DNA of 64,000 nucleotides, taken from a virus. Below the pieces are notes generated by a model. The model was not told the DNA's origin. It made no database searches and saw only the letters and a list, made by a program, of their open reading frames with translations. Below are positions 36,573 to 43,324 of the stretch, piece after piece (the stretch's first letter is position 1; every line of letters starts with the position of its first letter). The DNA lies in IMG/VR virus record IMGVR_UViG_3300021961_000038, positions 1-64,000 of that record; one strand, given 5' to 3'. The position numbers were made by a program, and so were the translations under genes.

Positions 36573-36580
36573 TATAAATA
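36573..36580 (+). promoter_or_regulatory. Perfect T4-type late promoter TATAAATA (plus strand)
   Basis: This is an exact TATAAATA octamer 33 bases before the ATG of the gp26-like gene. It overlaps the region of the minus-strand element at 36595-36601, giving a divergent promoter pair. It supports the identification of gp55 in this phage. Confidence 0.7.
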
Positions 36581-36594
36581 TCTTTATACATTAT

Positions 36595-36601
36595 TATTTA
36601 T
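36595..36601 (-). promoter_or_regulatory. Late-type promoter ATAAATA for the tape measure gene
   Basis: The minus strand reads ACATAAATAATA, 49 bases before the ATG at 36545. It faces the plus-strand octamer at 36573-36580. Confidence 0.5.
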
Positions 36602-36613
36602 GTAGAGGAAAAA

Positions 36614-37477
36614 ATGGCGGATAATAACATTTTAAGCAAATATCAAAGACAACCTAAGATCTATATTAAGTTGCCTAGCGAAGGTAGATTCTACAAAAAG
36701 AATCCTATGGAAAATTCGGGCAGTGGTGAACTACCTGTTTACTCCATGACGGCCAAGGACGAGATCACGATGCGTACACCGGACTCACTGATGAACGGTG
36801 AATCCACAGCCAGCGTTATTAAAAGTTGCTGTCCTTTGATCGATGACCCATGGGAAATTCCCAGCATTGATCTAGATGCTATTCTAATAGCAATTAGAAT
36901 TGCTACCTATGGTGAAAGGATGACGCTTGACGTTAGGGTTCCTCTACCAAACAATGAAAACGAAATTATTGCAACCGAACTTGACCTGCGTCCACTGTTG
37001 GACAGCACATATGGAAAAACATTTCCAACAACAGTTGAGCATGGTGATCTAAAGTTTCACATTAAACCTCTAAGTTACAAGGATCAAAGTTCATTCTTTC
37101 AGAGCACCTATGAAACTTCAAGACTGGCTTCACTGATGTCTAGAAACGATATTGCCGATGAGCAGAAAAAAGAAGCGTTTGTGCAAGGGTTTAAACTGTT
37201 AAGCAAGACAACACTTGATGTTGTGCTTAAACAGGTGTTGGCGATCGAAACTCCCGAAGGCACTGAACAGAGCCCACAGGTAATCAAAGAATTCTTTGAC
37301 AACACCGACAAGGACACATTTGTTAAGGTACAGGAAACGTTGACCAAGGCAAAAGAAATGTTTGACATTCCACAACAAACCGTTAGGGTACCACACAATT
37401 TAATTGAAAGGGGAGCACCAGAAACTGTATCAGTTCCTGTGCTTTTTGACCAATCAAATTTTTTCGCTGGCAAGTAA
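36614..37477 (+). CDS. 26: gp26-like baseplate hub / tail assembly chaperone protein
   Basis: This 287-residue protein belongs to the T4 baseplate gp26 family by its blocks 'IYIKLPSEGRFYKKNP', 'ELPVYSMTAKDEITMRTPD', 'SVIKSCCPLIDDPWEIP' and 'LDAILIAIRIATYGE' in the first 110 residues, where family conservation is highest. Next to it, on the opposite strand, is the tape measure gene. Its last codons overlap, in the -1 frame, an open frame (37450-37695) that lacks an ATG for its conserved N-terminal region. The slippery sequence A-AAT-TTT at 37456-37462 would fuse the two into a ~360-residue product. That arrangement is typical of tail assembly chaperones in other phages. The start has a GAGGA ribosome site and a perfect late promoter. 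Confidence 0.85.
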   Translation: MADNNILSKYQRQPKIYIKLPSEGRFYKKNPMENSGSGELPVYSMTAKDEITMRTPDSLMNGESTASVIKSCCPLIDDPWEIPSIDLDAILIAIRIATYGERMTLDVRVPLPNNENEIIATELDLRPLLDSTYGKTFPTTVEHGDLKFHIKPLSYKDQSSFFQSTYETSRLASLMSRNDIADEQKKEAFVQGFKLLSKTTLDVVLKQVLAIETPEGTEQSPQVIKEFFDNTDKDTFVKVQETLTKAKEMFDIPQQTVRVPHNLIERGAPETVSVPVLFDQSNFFAGK

Positions 37478-37695
37478 GTACACTCGATTTCTCTGAGTTG
37501 GACGCTCTGGTAAAGCGTTATGAAAAAGAAGTCAGCACAATCACAGAAGAACTGATCAATCTCTGCTATTACATGAGAGGTGGTTTACAGTTGCACGAAG
37601 CATATCACACCACACTCGAAGAAAGAAAACTAATAAGCAAGATGGTTGAAAACCACATGAAGGTTACCAAAGATAGTGGTGTTAATTTTCTCTAG
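37450..37695 (+). CDS. -1 frame extension of the gp26-like protein (putative frameshift product C-terminus)
   Basis: The -1 frame relative to the gp26-like gene opens after a TGA at 37447-37449 and closes at 37695. From residue 'FSELDALVKRYEKEVS' onward it looks like a real gene: 'EELINLCYYMRGG', 'LHEAYHTTLEERKLISK' and 'MVENHMKVTKDS' are conserved-type amphipathic helices, known in small genes after gp26 in marine T4-like phages. There is no ATG upstream of this stretch, only TTG at 37498, and no ribosome site before it. The most economical reading is translation by -1 frameshifting at 37456. Translation from TTG at 37498 gives only 65 residues and is the alternative. The stop codon is shared (CTAG) with the convergent gene. 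Confidence 0.7.
   Translation, partial: PIKFFRWQVSTLDFSELDALVKRYEKEVSTITEELINLCYYMRGGLQLHEAYHTTLEERKLISKMVENHMKVTKDSGVNFL
37456..37462 (+). promoter_or_regulatory. Putative -1 ribosomal frameshift site A-AAT-TTT
   Basis: The heptamer A AAT TTT fits the X-XXY-YYZ slippery rule in the zero frame of the gp26-like gene (codons TCA AAT TTT), followed by more T. Slipping one base would join residue 283 to 77 further residues. The zero-frame stop follows five codons later. Confidence 0.6.
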
Positions 37696-38309
37696 GAAGC
37701 GGCTTTTTTAGCGGCCTTTTGTGCTTGTTGAACAGCACGATGTTTTGCAATTTCCTGTTCCCAGCGTCTTACCTTTTCGCCACCGGTCATCTGTCCATGA
37801 ACAAAACCTGGAATTCCATCGCTGGGTGTTGGAGCAATCTTTTGTTGCAGTTTACCAATTAGGCTTTTTTCGTATTCATCCTGGCCACGTTTCATTCCTG
37901 TAACGGTACCCTTGTATGCTTGACCCACAGTTGAACCAACGGCCTTAGCACCTTTTCCTAATGCACTAGCACCCTTGGCAATGCCCGAACCCACGCCCTT
38001 GGCTACCATGCCCAAACCTTTCATGATTCCGCCCTGTCCTTGGCGTTGAGCCACCGCGGTTAGATGCGGAGCAACGTCGCGACCAGCGACGCGGCCGGTT
38101 TTAGAGTTTATCCACTGTGCACCGTGCCAAACATATGTTTGATTGTCCAAACCAACAACGTTAGTGCCCTTGGGAACGATCGGTCCCTGTGCTTTAGCCT
38201 GTTTTACACCCTGTTGATATCCTGTCTTAGCACCCTTTACAGCACCTTGAATACCCTTTTTAAGTTGTGTAAAAACACCTGCTTCATCTATAACGTCATT
38301 TATTTTCAT
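37692..38309 (-). CDS. Basic Gly/Ala/Lys-rich hypothetical protein (205 aa)
   Basis: This 205-residue basic protein is rich in Lys, Gly and Ala. It has repeats like 'LKKGIQGAVKGAKTGYQQG' (16-34) and 'GVGSGIAKGASALGKGAKAVG' broken around 110-130, and ends in a helix 'KHRAVQQAQKAAKKAAS'. A small folded part lies at about 45-85 ('TNVVGLDNQTYVWHGAQWIN'). There is no catalytic motif. The glycine/alanine repeats may associate with membranes or pack DNA; neither is shown. Its 3' end shares CTAG with the convergent gene. It has an AAGGAG ribosome site and sits next to the long non-coding tract. Confidence 0.6.
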   Translation of the reverse strand: MKINDVIDEAGVFTQLKKGIQGAVKGAKTGYQQGVKQAKAQGPIVPKGTNVVGLDNQTYVWHGAQWINSKTGRVAGRDVAPHLTAVAQRQGQGGIMKGLGMVAKGVGSGIAKGASALGKGAKAVGSTVGQAYKGTVTGMKRGQDEYEKSLIGKLQQKIAPTPSDGIPGFVHGQMTGGEKVRRWEQEIAKHRAVQQAQKAAKKAAS

Positions 38310-38847
38310 GGTTCGAACTCCTTGTGAATGTATTTAGCGTGATATATGATAATATATTGGTAAGTGAACTACGTTCACTTGTGTTTTCGCTATCGCTCAA
38401 ACACATTTATTCCTTATTATATGGAATTAATAATTGCGAAGCAATTTAGCATCATGTAGATTGTTTCAGTCAGACGGAACCTGTTAAAGGGTTCCATCTA
38501 ATCTTGAACATCATGTGAGTTCGTCACAGCCAAGACTGGAAGTAGGTGTTTGTTTATACACAAGTTCAATGGGCTCTAACCTTTCCCAACCTACATCGAC
38601 ATCACGAAAAAATCTGCTTTACCGCTTTACCGCTTCGCGGATCGCTTCGCTACCTCCTGCTTCGTTCCTTTGCACGGAGTTTTTATGAACTATGTTGTGT
38701 TTTTCGATTGCTAACAGTCAATCTACGCTAACCAGTGAGCCCAATTCTTTTGATGGCCTATCTCCCAATGGGGGTCGATTAACGTGTACGAGTGTCCGTG
38801 TCACGGGTACCTTTTACTCAGCGGTATTACAAACTGGCCCGCCAACC
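38310..38847. other. 540-base non-coding tract rich in hairpins (possible RNA or regulatory region)
   Basis: No convincing reading frame crosses this tract; short open frames overlap one another and have no homology cue. Several inverted repeats stand out: 38362-38380 (8-base stem AAGTGAAC/GTTCACTT, 3-base loop), 38381-38404 (6-base stem GTGTTT/AAACAC), 38432-38446 (AATTGC/GCAATT), 38476-38495 (GGAACC/GGTTCC), 38515-38529 (TGTGA/TCACA) and 38630-38640 (CCGCTTCGCGG). CATCATGT occurs twice (from 38449 and from 38509). The right half holds short repeats such as TTTACCGC and ATCGCTTCGC and is GC-richer than its surroundings. Its late-type TATTTA at 38331-38336 (minus strand) may serve the basic-protein gene. 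A structured RNA, origin or host-derived insertion are possible. Confidence 0.5.
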
Positions 38848-39288
38848 TTATGTGTTAGTATTTTTTGCCTGCTCTTGAAGTGCCTGTCGCAATTTGTTTG
38901 ATCCGCCAACCCTACAATTAATAATTCCGTTATAATAGTCATCCGTTTCTAATACACGGCGGTCAAATTGCTCTCTTGCCTCTATGTAGGACATTTCTGC
39001 CCTTGATCTACAAAAATATAATACTTCTCTTGTGAATTTTTCTGGTCCCAATTGATTAACGTCGGCAATAAGAGCATCCGAGGATCCCCAATATTCCTGC
39101 CAATCACTTTCTTTGTGCCCGCGTCTTTTATTCTTTCTGCCTTTGAGTGGTGGTTTTGTGGTTTTAAACTTTGCTAATTTCTTGCCTATGTACTTGCGAC
39201 CAGTGGTTGTATTGGTAATTAGATACACAAACCCTTCATATTCTTCCGGAATTGTGTCGATTGATTGTCCACGATATGTCCACTGCAT
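38848..39288 (-). CDS. GIY-YIG-like putative endonuclease (146 aa)
   Basis: This 146-residue protein has the start of a GIY-YIG domain: 'GFVYLITNTTTGRKYIGKK' (19-37) gives the 'GFVYL...KYIG' strand pair. It continues with a basic loop 'PPLKGRKNKRRGHKESDW', then 'WGSSDALIADV' and 'CRSRAEMSYIEAREQF', whose Glu could bind metal, and ends 'YYNGIINCRVGG', with the family's Asn. The same protein type occurs in other marine T4-like phages. It may be a repair or homing-type nuclease; no intron or host gene split is visible here. It lies 18 bases after the 75-residue gene and just before the hairpin tract. Confidence 0.7.
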   Translation of the reverse strand: MQWTYRGQSIDTIPEEYEGFVYLITNTTTGRKYIGKKLAKFKTTKPPLKGRKNKRRGHKESDWQEYWGSSDALIADVNQLGPEKFTREVLYFCRSRAEMSYIEAREQFDRRVLETDDYYNGIINCRVGGSNKLRQALQEQAKNTNT

Positions 39289-39306
39289 AGTGATACTTAC
39301 CGAGTA

Positions 39307-39534
39307 CTAATCTTGTGTGTCTAAATTCTGACTTTGCCTCTTTTGAGCCTTGAGATTTTTGCGTTTTTCTTGAATTTCTTTGCGTCTTACGGTAGCCAAT
39401 CTTCGAATGTCACTTAAAATTACACGAGCCTTTCTTCCTGTTTCGTCAAACCCTTTAACTTCAAATCGTTCCTGTGCATTATAGTAATCCATAACGGCTT
39501 GTACCAGTAACTCGTGTGTGCTTTTATTTGACAT
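39307..39534 (-). CDS. Small basic hypothetical protein (75 aa)
   Basis: This 75-residue helical protein has an acidic/aromatic first half 'QAVMDYYNAQERFEVKGFD' and a very basic second half 'RRKEIQEKRKNLKAQKRQSQ'. Its start overlaps the gp46 stop by 11 bases, so it is translationally coupled. Similar small genes accompany gp46 in related marine phages. A nucleic-acid-binding accessory to the gp46/gp47 complex is possible but not shown. No other motif is present. Confidence 0.6.
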   Translation of the reverse strand: MSNKSTHELLVQAVMDYYNAQERFEVKGFDETGRKARVILSDIRRLATVRRKEIQEKRKNLKAQKRQSQNLDTQD

Positions 39535-41311
39535 CTTCTATTACTTCCGTATCGTTGGAATATGATGTGAATCCGTTTTCCTTTATTACTTTTAATATAT
39601 TATTAACCCTGCTTGATAATTCGTCTTTGTGTGAAATTAGATAAATGTTTTTCTGTCTTTCACGTGCCATCTTCTTAAGAACAGCAATAGAACTTTCAAC
39701 ACCAGCGGCATCCATACCACTATCAATCAATTCGTCAATAAACAACAAATTAATACTGTGATATAGGCTTTCCCAAACGTCACGGAACGTCCAACTCAAT
39801 GATAAGATGAGTCTATTTCGTTCACCTCTGCTGAGGTTATCAAAGTCTAAGTCGCGTCCTAGTTCTGTAATTTCCACAGTTAAATCGTTCTGAAACACAA
39901 CCTGATGTGGTAATCCTAGTGTTTCTAAATAGTATTTTAATCTCTTGTTTAAGAAGTAAAGGTTCTGATCAATAATACGTTTACGTATAAACGAGTCTTT
40001 TGAAGTTAATAGTTTATATAAAAACTCCTGATGTTCCTTAATCTCAGTTAAGGAGTTCATATGATCCCAGGTTACCTGTTGCAATGCTGTATTTTGAAGT
40101 TCTGTCATCTGTTCAGCATAAGGGTTAACCTCAGTTTCCTTTTCTTGTTTTCTTTCTTGTAAACTTTTTAGATTATTTTTATGATTATATGCTTCTTCGG
40201 CCGCATCATAATATGTTGTAGGCTTGCCGTTGATATCTCCAATGTCGTCAATCTTGGTTTGAACAGCCAAAGTTTCGCCAACAACACCGTCATGGTATTG
40301 TTTACTTTCGTTGTAATCGTTTTGCTTTAGTGCAAGTAGGTCTTGATGTGCTTTGTCATGTAATTCTTGACCACAAGCATAACATTTCTTTTCTTGAACC
40401 TCTTCTAAATCTTTTTCATAACGTTTTAATTGTCTTTCTGCTCTAATCAATGTGCTTTCAAGACTTGCTTTTTCTTTTTGCAAAGATGTTAGTTCGTTAT
40501 TTTTTGTATTCCATTCTTCTGCAAGTTTATGATTGTTAATTTCTTTTTCAATATCAACTTGTTCAAGTTCTGTAATAGCACGGGATAGTTTATTGATTTC
40601 ATCAATCCTTGAACTACCCCATGCTTTACTTTTAATCTCCAAGTTATCAATTGATTCTTGGACTTTCTGATTTGCAGATTCAATTGAACGAATTTTAGCA
40701 TCTTCGGCCGTGATTTCATCACGAACGACTTTCATTTGTTCTTTTAGTTTTTCTGCTTTTTCAGATAAGATGGTGATACCTAACAGTTGCTCAATAATTT
40801 CTCGTTGAGCGTTCGGATTTAAGGAAAGGAAAGGCTCCGTATATGTGTTAAGTGCCACCAAATGCTTGAACATGGTATGACTCATACCAAGTAATCTATC
40901 AATTTCTTCTTGTGTTTTACGTGAATCACCCTGTGATTCGTCGATGTCATCTGCTATTTGTTCGTTGTCTTCAATGTAAAACTTTAATAAATTCTTTTTA
41001 CGGCCTCTTTCAATTCTATAACTCTTGCCGTTAACTTGAAATTCAACAGTAACCAACATATCTTTGCCGTTGGTTTTGTTTACTAGATTGTCTTTCCTAA
41101 TTTTTGTAAGTGCTTCACCGTAAAATGCATAACTTATTGCATTAATAATTGTAGTTTTACCAGTACCGTTACGTGACCCAGCATCATCACCACCTAGATC
41201 CATGTTTTCACCTAGTACAAGTGTTAAATGATCTCTATCAAAGTCAACGGCTTGGGTAGAATTACCCACACTCATAAAGTTTTTAACTGTAATTGTTTTA
41301 ATTTTAAACAT
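39524..41311 (-). CDS. 46: Recombination endonuclease subunit gp46 (Rad50/SbcC-like ATPase)
   Basis: This 595-residue protein is the Rad50-like ATPase that, with gp47, resects DNA ends for phage recombination and host DNA breakdown. Walker A is 'GSRNGTGKT' (45-53), preceded by an eight-residue insert 'LGGDDAGS'. The long coiled coils (~170-480) are interrupted near 309 by the zinc hook 'CYACGQEL'. The ABC signature 'LSRGERNRL' and Walker B 'LLFIDELID' lie at ~490-530, followed by the His switch in 'IYLISHKDEL'. The gene overlaps gp47 by one base (TAATG). Gene position next to gp47 and gp55 matches T4. Confidence 0.95.
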   Translation of the reverse strand: MFKIKTITVKNFMSVGNSTQAVDFDRDHLTLVLGENMDLGGDDAGSRNGTGKTTIINAISYAFYGEALTKIRKDNLVNKTNGKDMLVTVEFQVNGKSYRIERGRKKNLLKFYIEDNEQIADDIDESQGDSRKTQEEIDRLLGMSHTMFKHLVALNTYTEPFLSLNPNAQREIIEQLLGITILSEKAEKLKEQMKVVRDEITAEDAKIRSIESANQKVQESIDNLEIKSKAWGSSRIDEINKLSRAITELEQVDIEKEINNHKLAEEWNTKNNELTSLQKEKASLESTLIRAERQLKRYEKDLEEVQEKKCYACGQELHDKAHQDLLALKQNDYNESKQYHDGVVGETLAVQTKIDDIGDINGKPTTYYDAAEEAYNHKNNLKSLQERKQEKETEVNPYAEQMTELQNTALQQVTWDHMNSLTEIKEHQEFLYKLLTSKDSFIRKRIIDQNLYFLNKRLKYYLETLGLPHQVVFQNDLTVEITELGRDLDFDNLSRGERNRLILSLSWTFRDVWESLYHSINLLFIDELIDSGMDAAGVESSIAVLKKMARERQKNIYLISHKDELSSRVNNILKVIKENGFTSYSNDTEVIEDVK

Positions 41312-42333
41312 TATAAGTTCCTATACAAGTCTAATAATAGACTGCTCTTGAAGTTTTCACTAGAAATTTTAGTAATTTGTTCAGTTACAATTTGATCAAC
41401 GCTTTCAAACTCAACATCTCCTCGATCGGTACTTAAATCACTATCTTGATTTTCTGTATCGGGTAGTAAACTAATTTCTCTTAGATTATACTGTTTAGAA
41501 AACGTTTCTTTCATAAATGTAGCCTCTTCATATGATACATCAATATCTAATACAACACGAATATACAAGTTTTTAGGACTCAGTAATGTATCTGTTTCGT
41601 GCAACAGGTTAGAAAGTTTCATAGTTCTATACTTTGGACAGTCAGGCCAATCAACAAACTGTGGTTGTCCTCCCCATTCTAGTATCATCATACCGCGTTC
41701 ATCGTCCCAAGCATCGGCGTAGTTGTGTGGAAAGGCATTGCCGATGTACCAAATATTTTTATTATTTTGTCTTTTATGGAAGTGACCACTGAATACAAGT
41801 TCTTGATTAGTAAAATCGTCCGCTTTGATTTCGCCTGTGTCAGGCATATCAACCATGGCATTCATTTTAAAGTGTGGAAGTTCAAAGTGTCCAAACATAT
41901 ATTTGCATTTCATTTTAGAAACTTTCTTCCATTCTTCACCAACCAACCAAGGAATCAATGCAACATTGTCAATTAACATTGGTTCGTTGACCACAGTGAC
42001 GCCGGGTACGTGTTTACCAAATACCACAGAATGAATTTCACGCTTGTCTTTGTAATACAAATCGTGATTGCCCGGAAAGAAATAAAACTTTTTAAAAGCC
42101 GCACCAAGTTTTTCCAGCGATCTCAAACTAGCATCCATGGTGGTTAGATTTAACGCACTTCTATTATGATGCCAATCGCCGGTGAATATACCAACATCAC
42201 AGCCATTTGCTTTTGCTTGTTCAATATACCAATCAACAAATGCTTCACAATCGTCGTTGTGAATTTTACTATTGGACTTCAAACCAAAGTGTATGTCCGT
42301 GAAAACAGCCGCTTTTTCGAATAAATTTGCCAT
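41311..42333 (-). CDS. 47: Recombination endonuclease subunit gp47 (Mre11/SbcD-like nuclease)
   Basis: This 340-residue metallophosphoesterase is the nuclease partner of gp46. The metal-binding motifs are in order: 'FTDIHFG' (Asp13, His15), 'TGDWHHN' (51-57), 'FPGNHDLYY' (86-94), 'MFGHFELP' near 150 and 'VFSGHFHKRQ' near 195. Two manganese ions would be held by these. The length equals T4 gp47 (339). The start codon is followed by 'ANLFEKAAV', and an AAGGAGAG ribosome site precedes it. It lies between gp55 and gp46 in one unit driven by the promoter at 43264-43292. Confidence 0.95.
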   Translation of the reverse strand: MANLFEKAAVFTDIHFGLKSNSKIHNDDCEAFVDWYIEQAKANGCDVGIFTGDWHHNRSALNLTTMDASLRSLEKLGAAFKKFYFFPGNHDLYYKDKREIHSVVFGKHVPGVTVVNEPMLIDNVALIPWLVGEEWKKVSKMKCKYMFGHFELPHFKMNAMVDMPDTGEIKADDFTNQELVFSGHFHKRQNNKNIWYIGNAFPHNYADAWDDERGMMILEWGGQPQFVDWPDCPKYRTMKLSNLLHETDTLLSPKNLYIRVVLDIDVSYEEATFMKETFSKQYNLREISLLPDTENQDSDLSTDRGDVEFESVDQIVTEQITKISSENFKSSLLLDLYRNL

Positions 42334-42385
42334 GCCTCTCCTTATACTATAAAATTATAGCACTCTTTAATTGTATTTGTCAACC

Positions 42386-43240
42386 TTAATAATCAGCCTT
42401 TGGGCGTCTCATAGTTTTATAGAACTCGGCTAATTTTTCCTTGTCCTCTTTAAAATATTCTTCATTCTGTCTTGTAAATGAAGGGTTCAAACCATTTTCC
42501 TGAAGGATGTCATCACGTATGCTTTGATTTTTCTTTTCAATGTTTAGCACACGAGTGAATGAGTTTGTAACTGCCGCCGTGTAGTAAGCAAATGGATTTT
42601 CTGATTTACTCTCATCAAATTGCAATCCAATCTGCGAAAGTTGTAGCACAGCCTGAGATCTCATTTCATCATTGTAGGTATAACCACGCCAATTGCTTCT
42701 TGTTCCATAACGATCAGCAAGTTTTAAAAACATCATACCTAGGTTTTCTGTAATTCGTCCATGTTCTTTGCTAAATGCACCATTAACCATACCGCCTTTC
42801 CAATGACTTTTACCAACACAAATTAAATTGTCCTGATCATTATATTTCCAATGTTGAAATGGTGGAAAGTTAACTTTGGTATGTTTATCTGCTACACTTT
42901 TTGTTTTACGTTTACGACCGGGTTCTTCTGGAACATGATCAAAGGTCATAACCCTAAAAATTAAATCAGTTTTTTCAATCTTTTTCCAATCCGGAGTAAC
43001 TTCTGCTAATTTTGTCTTTTTGTCGCCGGATTCTCTGGCTTGTTCATATGCTTGTTTTCCAATACGATCTGCACGATTACGCTTGGCTTGTGCAACAGTA
43101 AGTCTGTTCACCTTATCCAAACCACTTAAGATAATGTCATAAGTAGAGTAAGCATCATCAGTAAAAGAACTGAACGAATTTTTAGACTTATGTATTTCTT
43201 TGAGCAGATCTCTATTGTTAAGATACTTTACTCTTTTCAT
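42386..43240 (-). CDS. 55: Late-transcription sigma factor gp55, with an extra ~110-residue segment
   Basis: This 284-residue protein matches T4 gp55 in two separate places. The N-terminus 'VKYLNNRDLLKEI' (4-16) is like T4's 'YVNNKELLQAI', and the sigma region 2 core (~160-245) has 'LADRYGTRSNWRGYT' (174-188), 'DEMRSQAVL' and 'ENPFAYYTAAVTNSF' (214-228). gp55 replaces host sigma and directs polymerase to TATAAATA-type promoters. T4 gp55 is only 185 residues; here about 110 residues, partly basic ('GRKRKTKSVADKH'), intervene between the two matching parts. The neighbours gp47 and gp46 repeat the T4 cluster. The identification is by motif memory, not alignment. Confidence 0.88.
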   Translation of the reverse strand: MKRVKYLNNRDLLKEIHKSKNSFSSFTDDAYSTYDIILSGLDKVNRLTVAQAKRNRADRIGKQAYEQARESGDKKTKLAEVTPDWKKIEKTDLIFRVMTFDHVPEEPGRKRKTKSVADKHTKVNFPPFQHWKYNDQDNLICVGKSHWKGGMVNGAFSKEHGRITENLGMMFLKLADRYGTRSNWRGYTYNDEMRSQAVLQLSQIGLQFDESKSENPFAYYTAAVTNSFTRVLNIEKKNQSIRDDILQENGLNPSFTRQNEEYFKEDKEKLAEFYKTMRRPKADY

Positions 43241-43263
43241 ATATTTCTCCTATAATAAGTACT

Positions 43264-43292
43264 ATTATAAACTACGCAGTTAATAAATGCAA
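43264..43292 (-). promoter_or_regulatory. sigma70-like promoter of the gp55-gp47-gp46 operon
   Basis: The minus strand reads TTGCAT, 17 bases, then a perfect TATAAT, 24 bases before the ATG at 43240, with AGGAGA between. The -35 and spacer equal those at 3827-3855. It overlaps the divergent late element at 43292-43298. Confidence 0.7.
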
Positions 43293-43298
43293 TAAATA
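43292..43298 (+). promoter_or_regulatory. Late-type promoter ATAAATA of the baseplate operon
   Basis: The plus strand reads CAATAAATATT, 26 bases before the ATG at 43325, with AAAGGAA as ribosome site. It overlaps the -35 of the gp55 promoter, so late polymerase here could interfere with gp55 expression. Confidence 0.55.
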
Positions 43299-43324
43299 TT
43301 TGTAACAAAAGGAACCAAAAAGTT

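Noticed and set aside
37498-37695. 65-residue protein as an independent TTG-started gene
   Set aside because: It would omit the in-frame, conserved-looking residues before 37498 and has no ribosome site; kept only as an alternative to frameshifting.
38311-38322. GGTTCGAACTCC looks like a tRNA T-arm
   Set aside because: No anticodon or acceptor arms can be drawn around it; on the minus strand it is the ribosome site and spacer of the basic-protein gene.
38546-38901. Two short plus-strand frames in the non-coding tract
   Set aside because: They overlap each other and a real gene end, show no domain and no ribosome site, and span the hairpins.
38848-39288. GIY-YIG-like gene as part of an intron or inteion-type homing element
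   Set aside because: Neighbouring genes are intact and no intron boundaries or split gene are visible.
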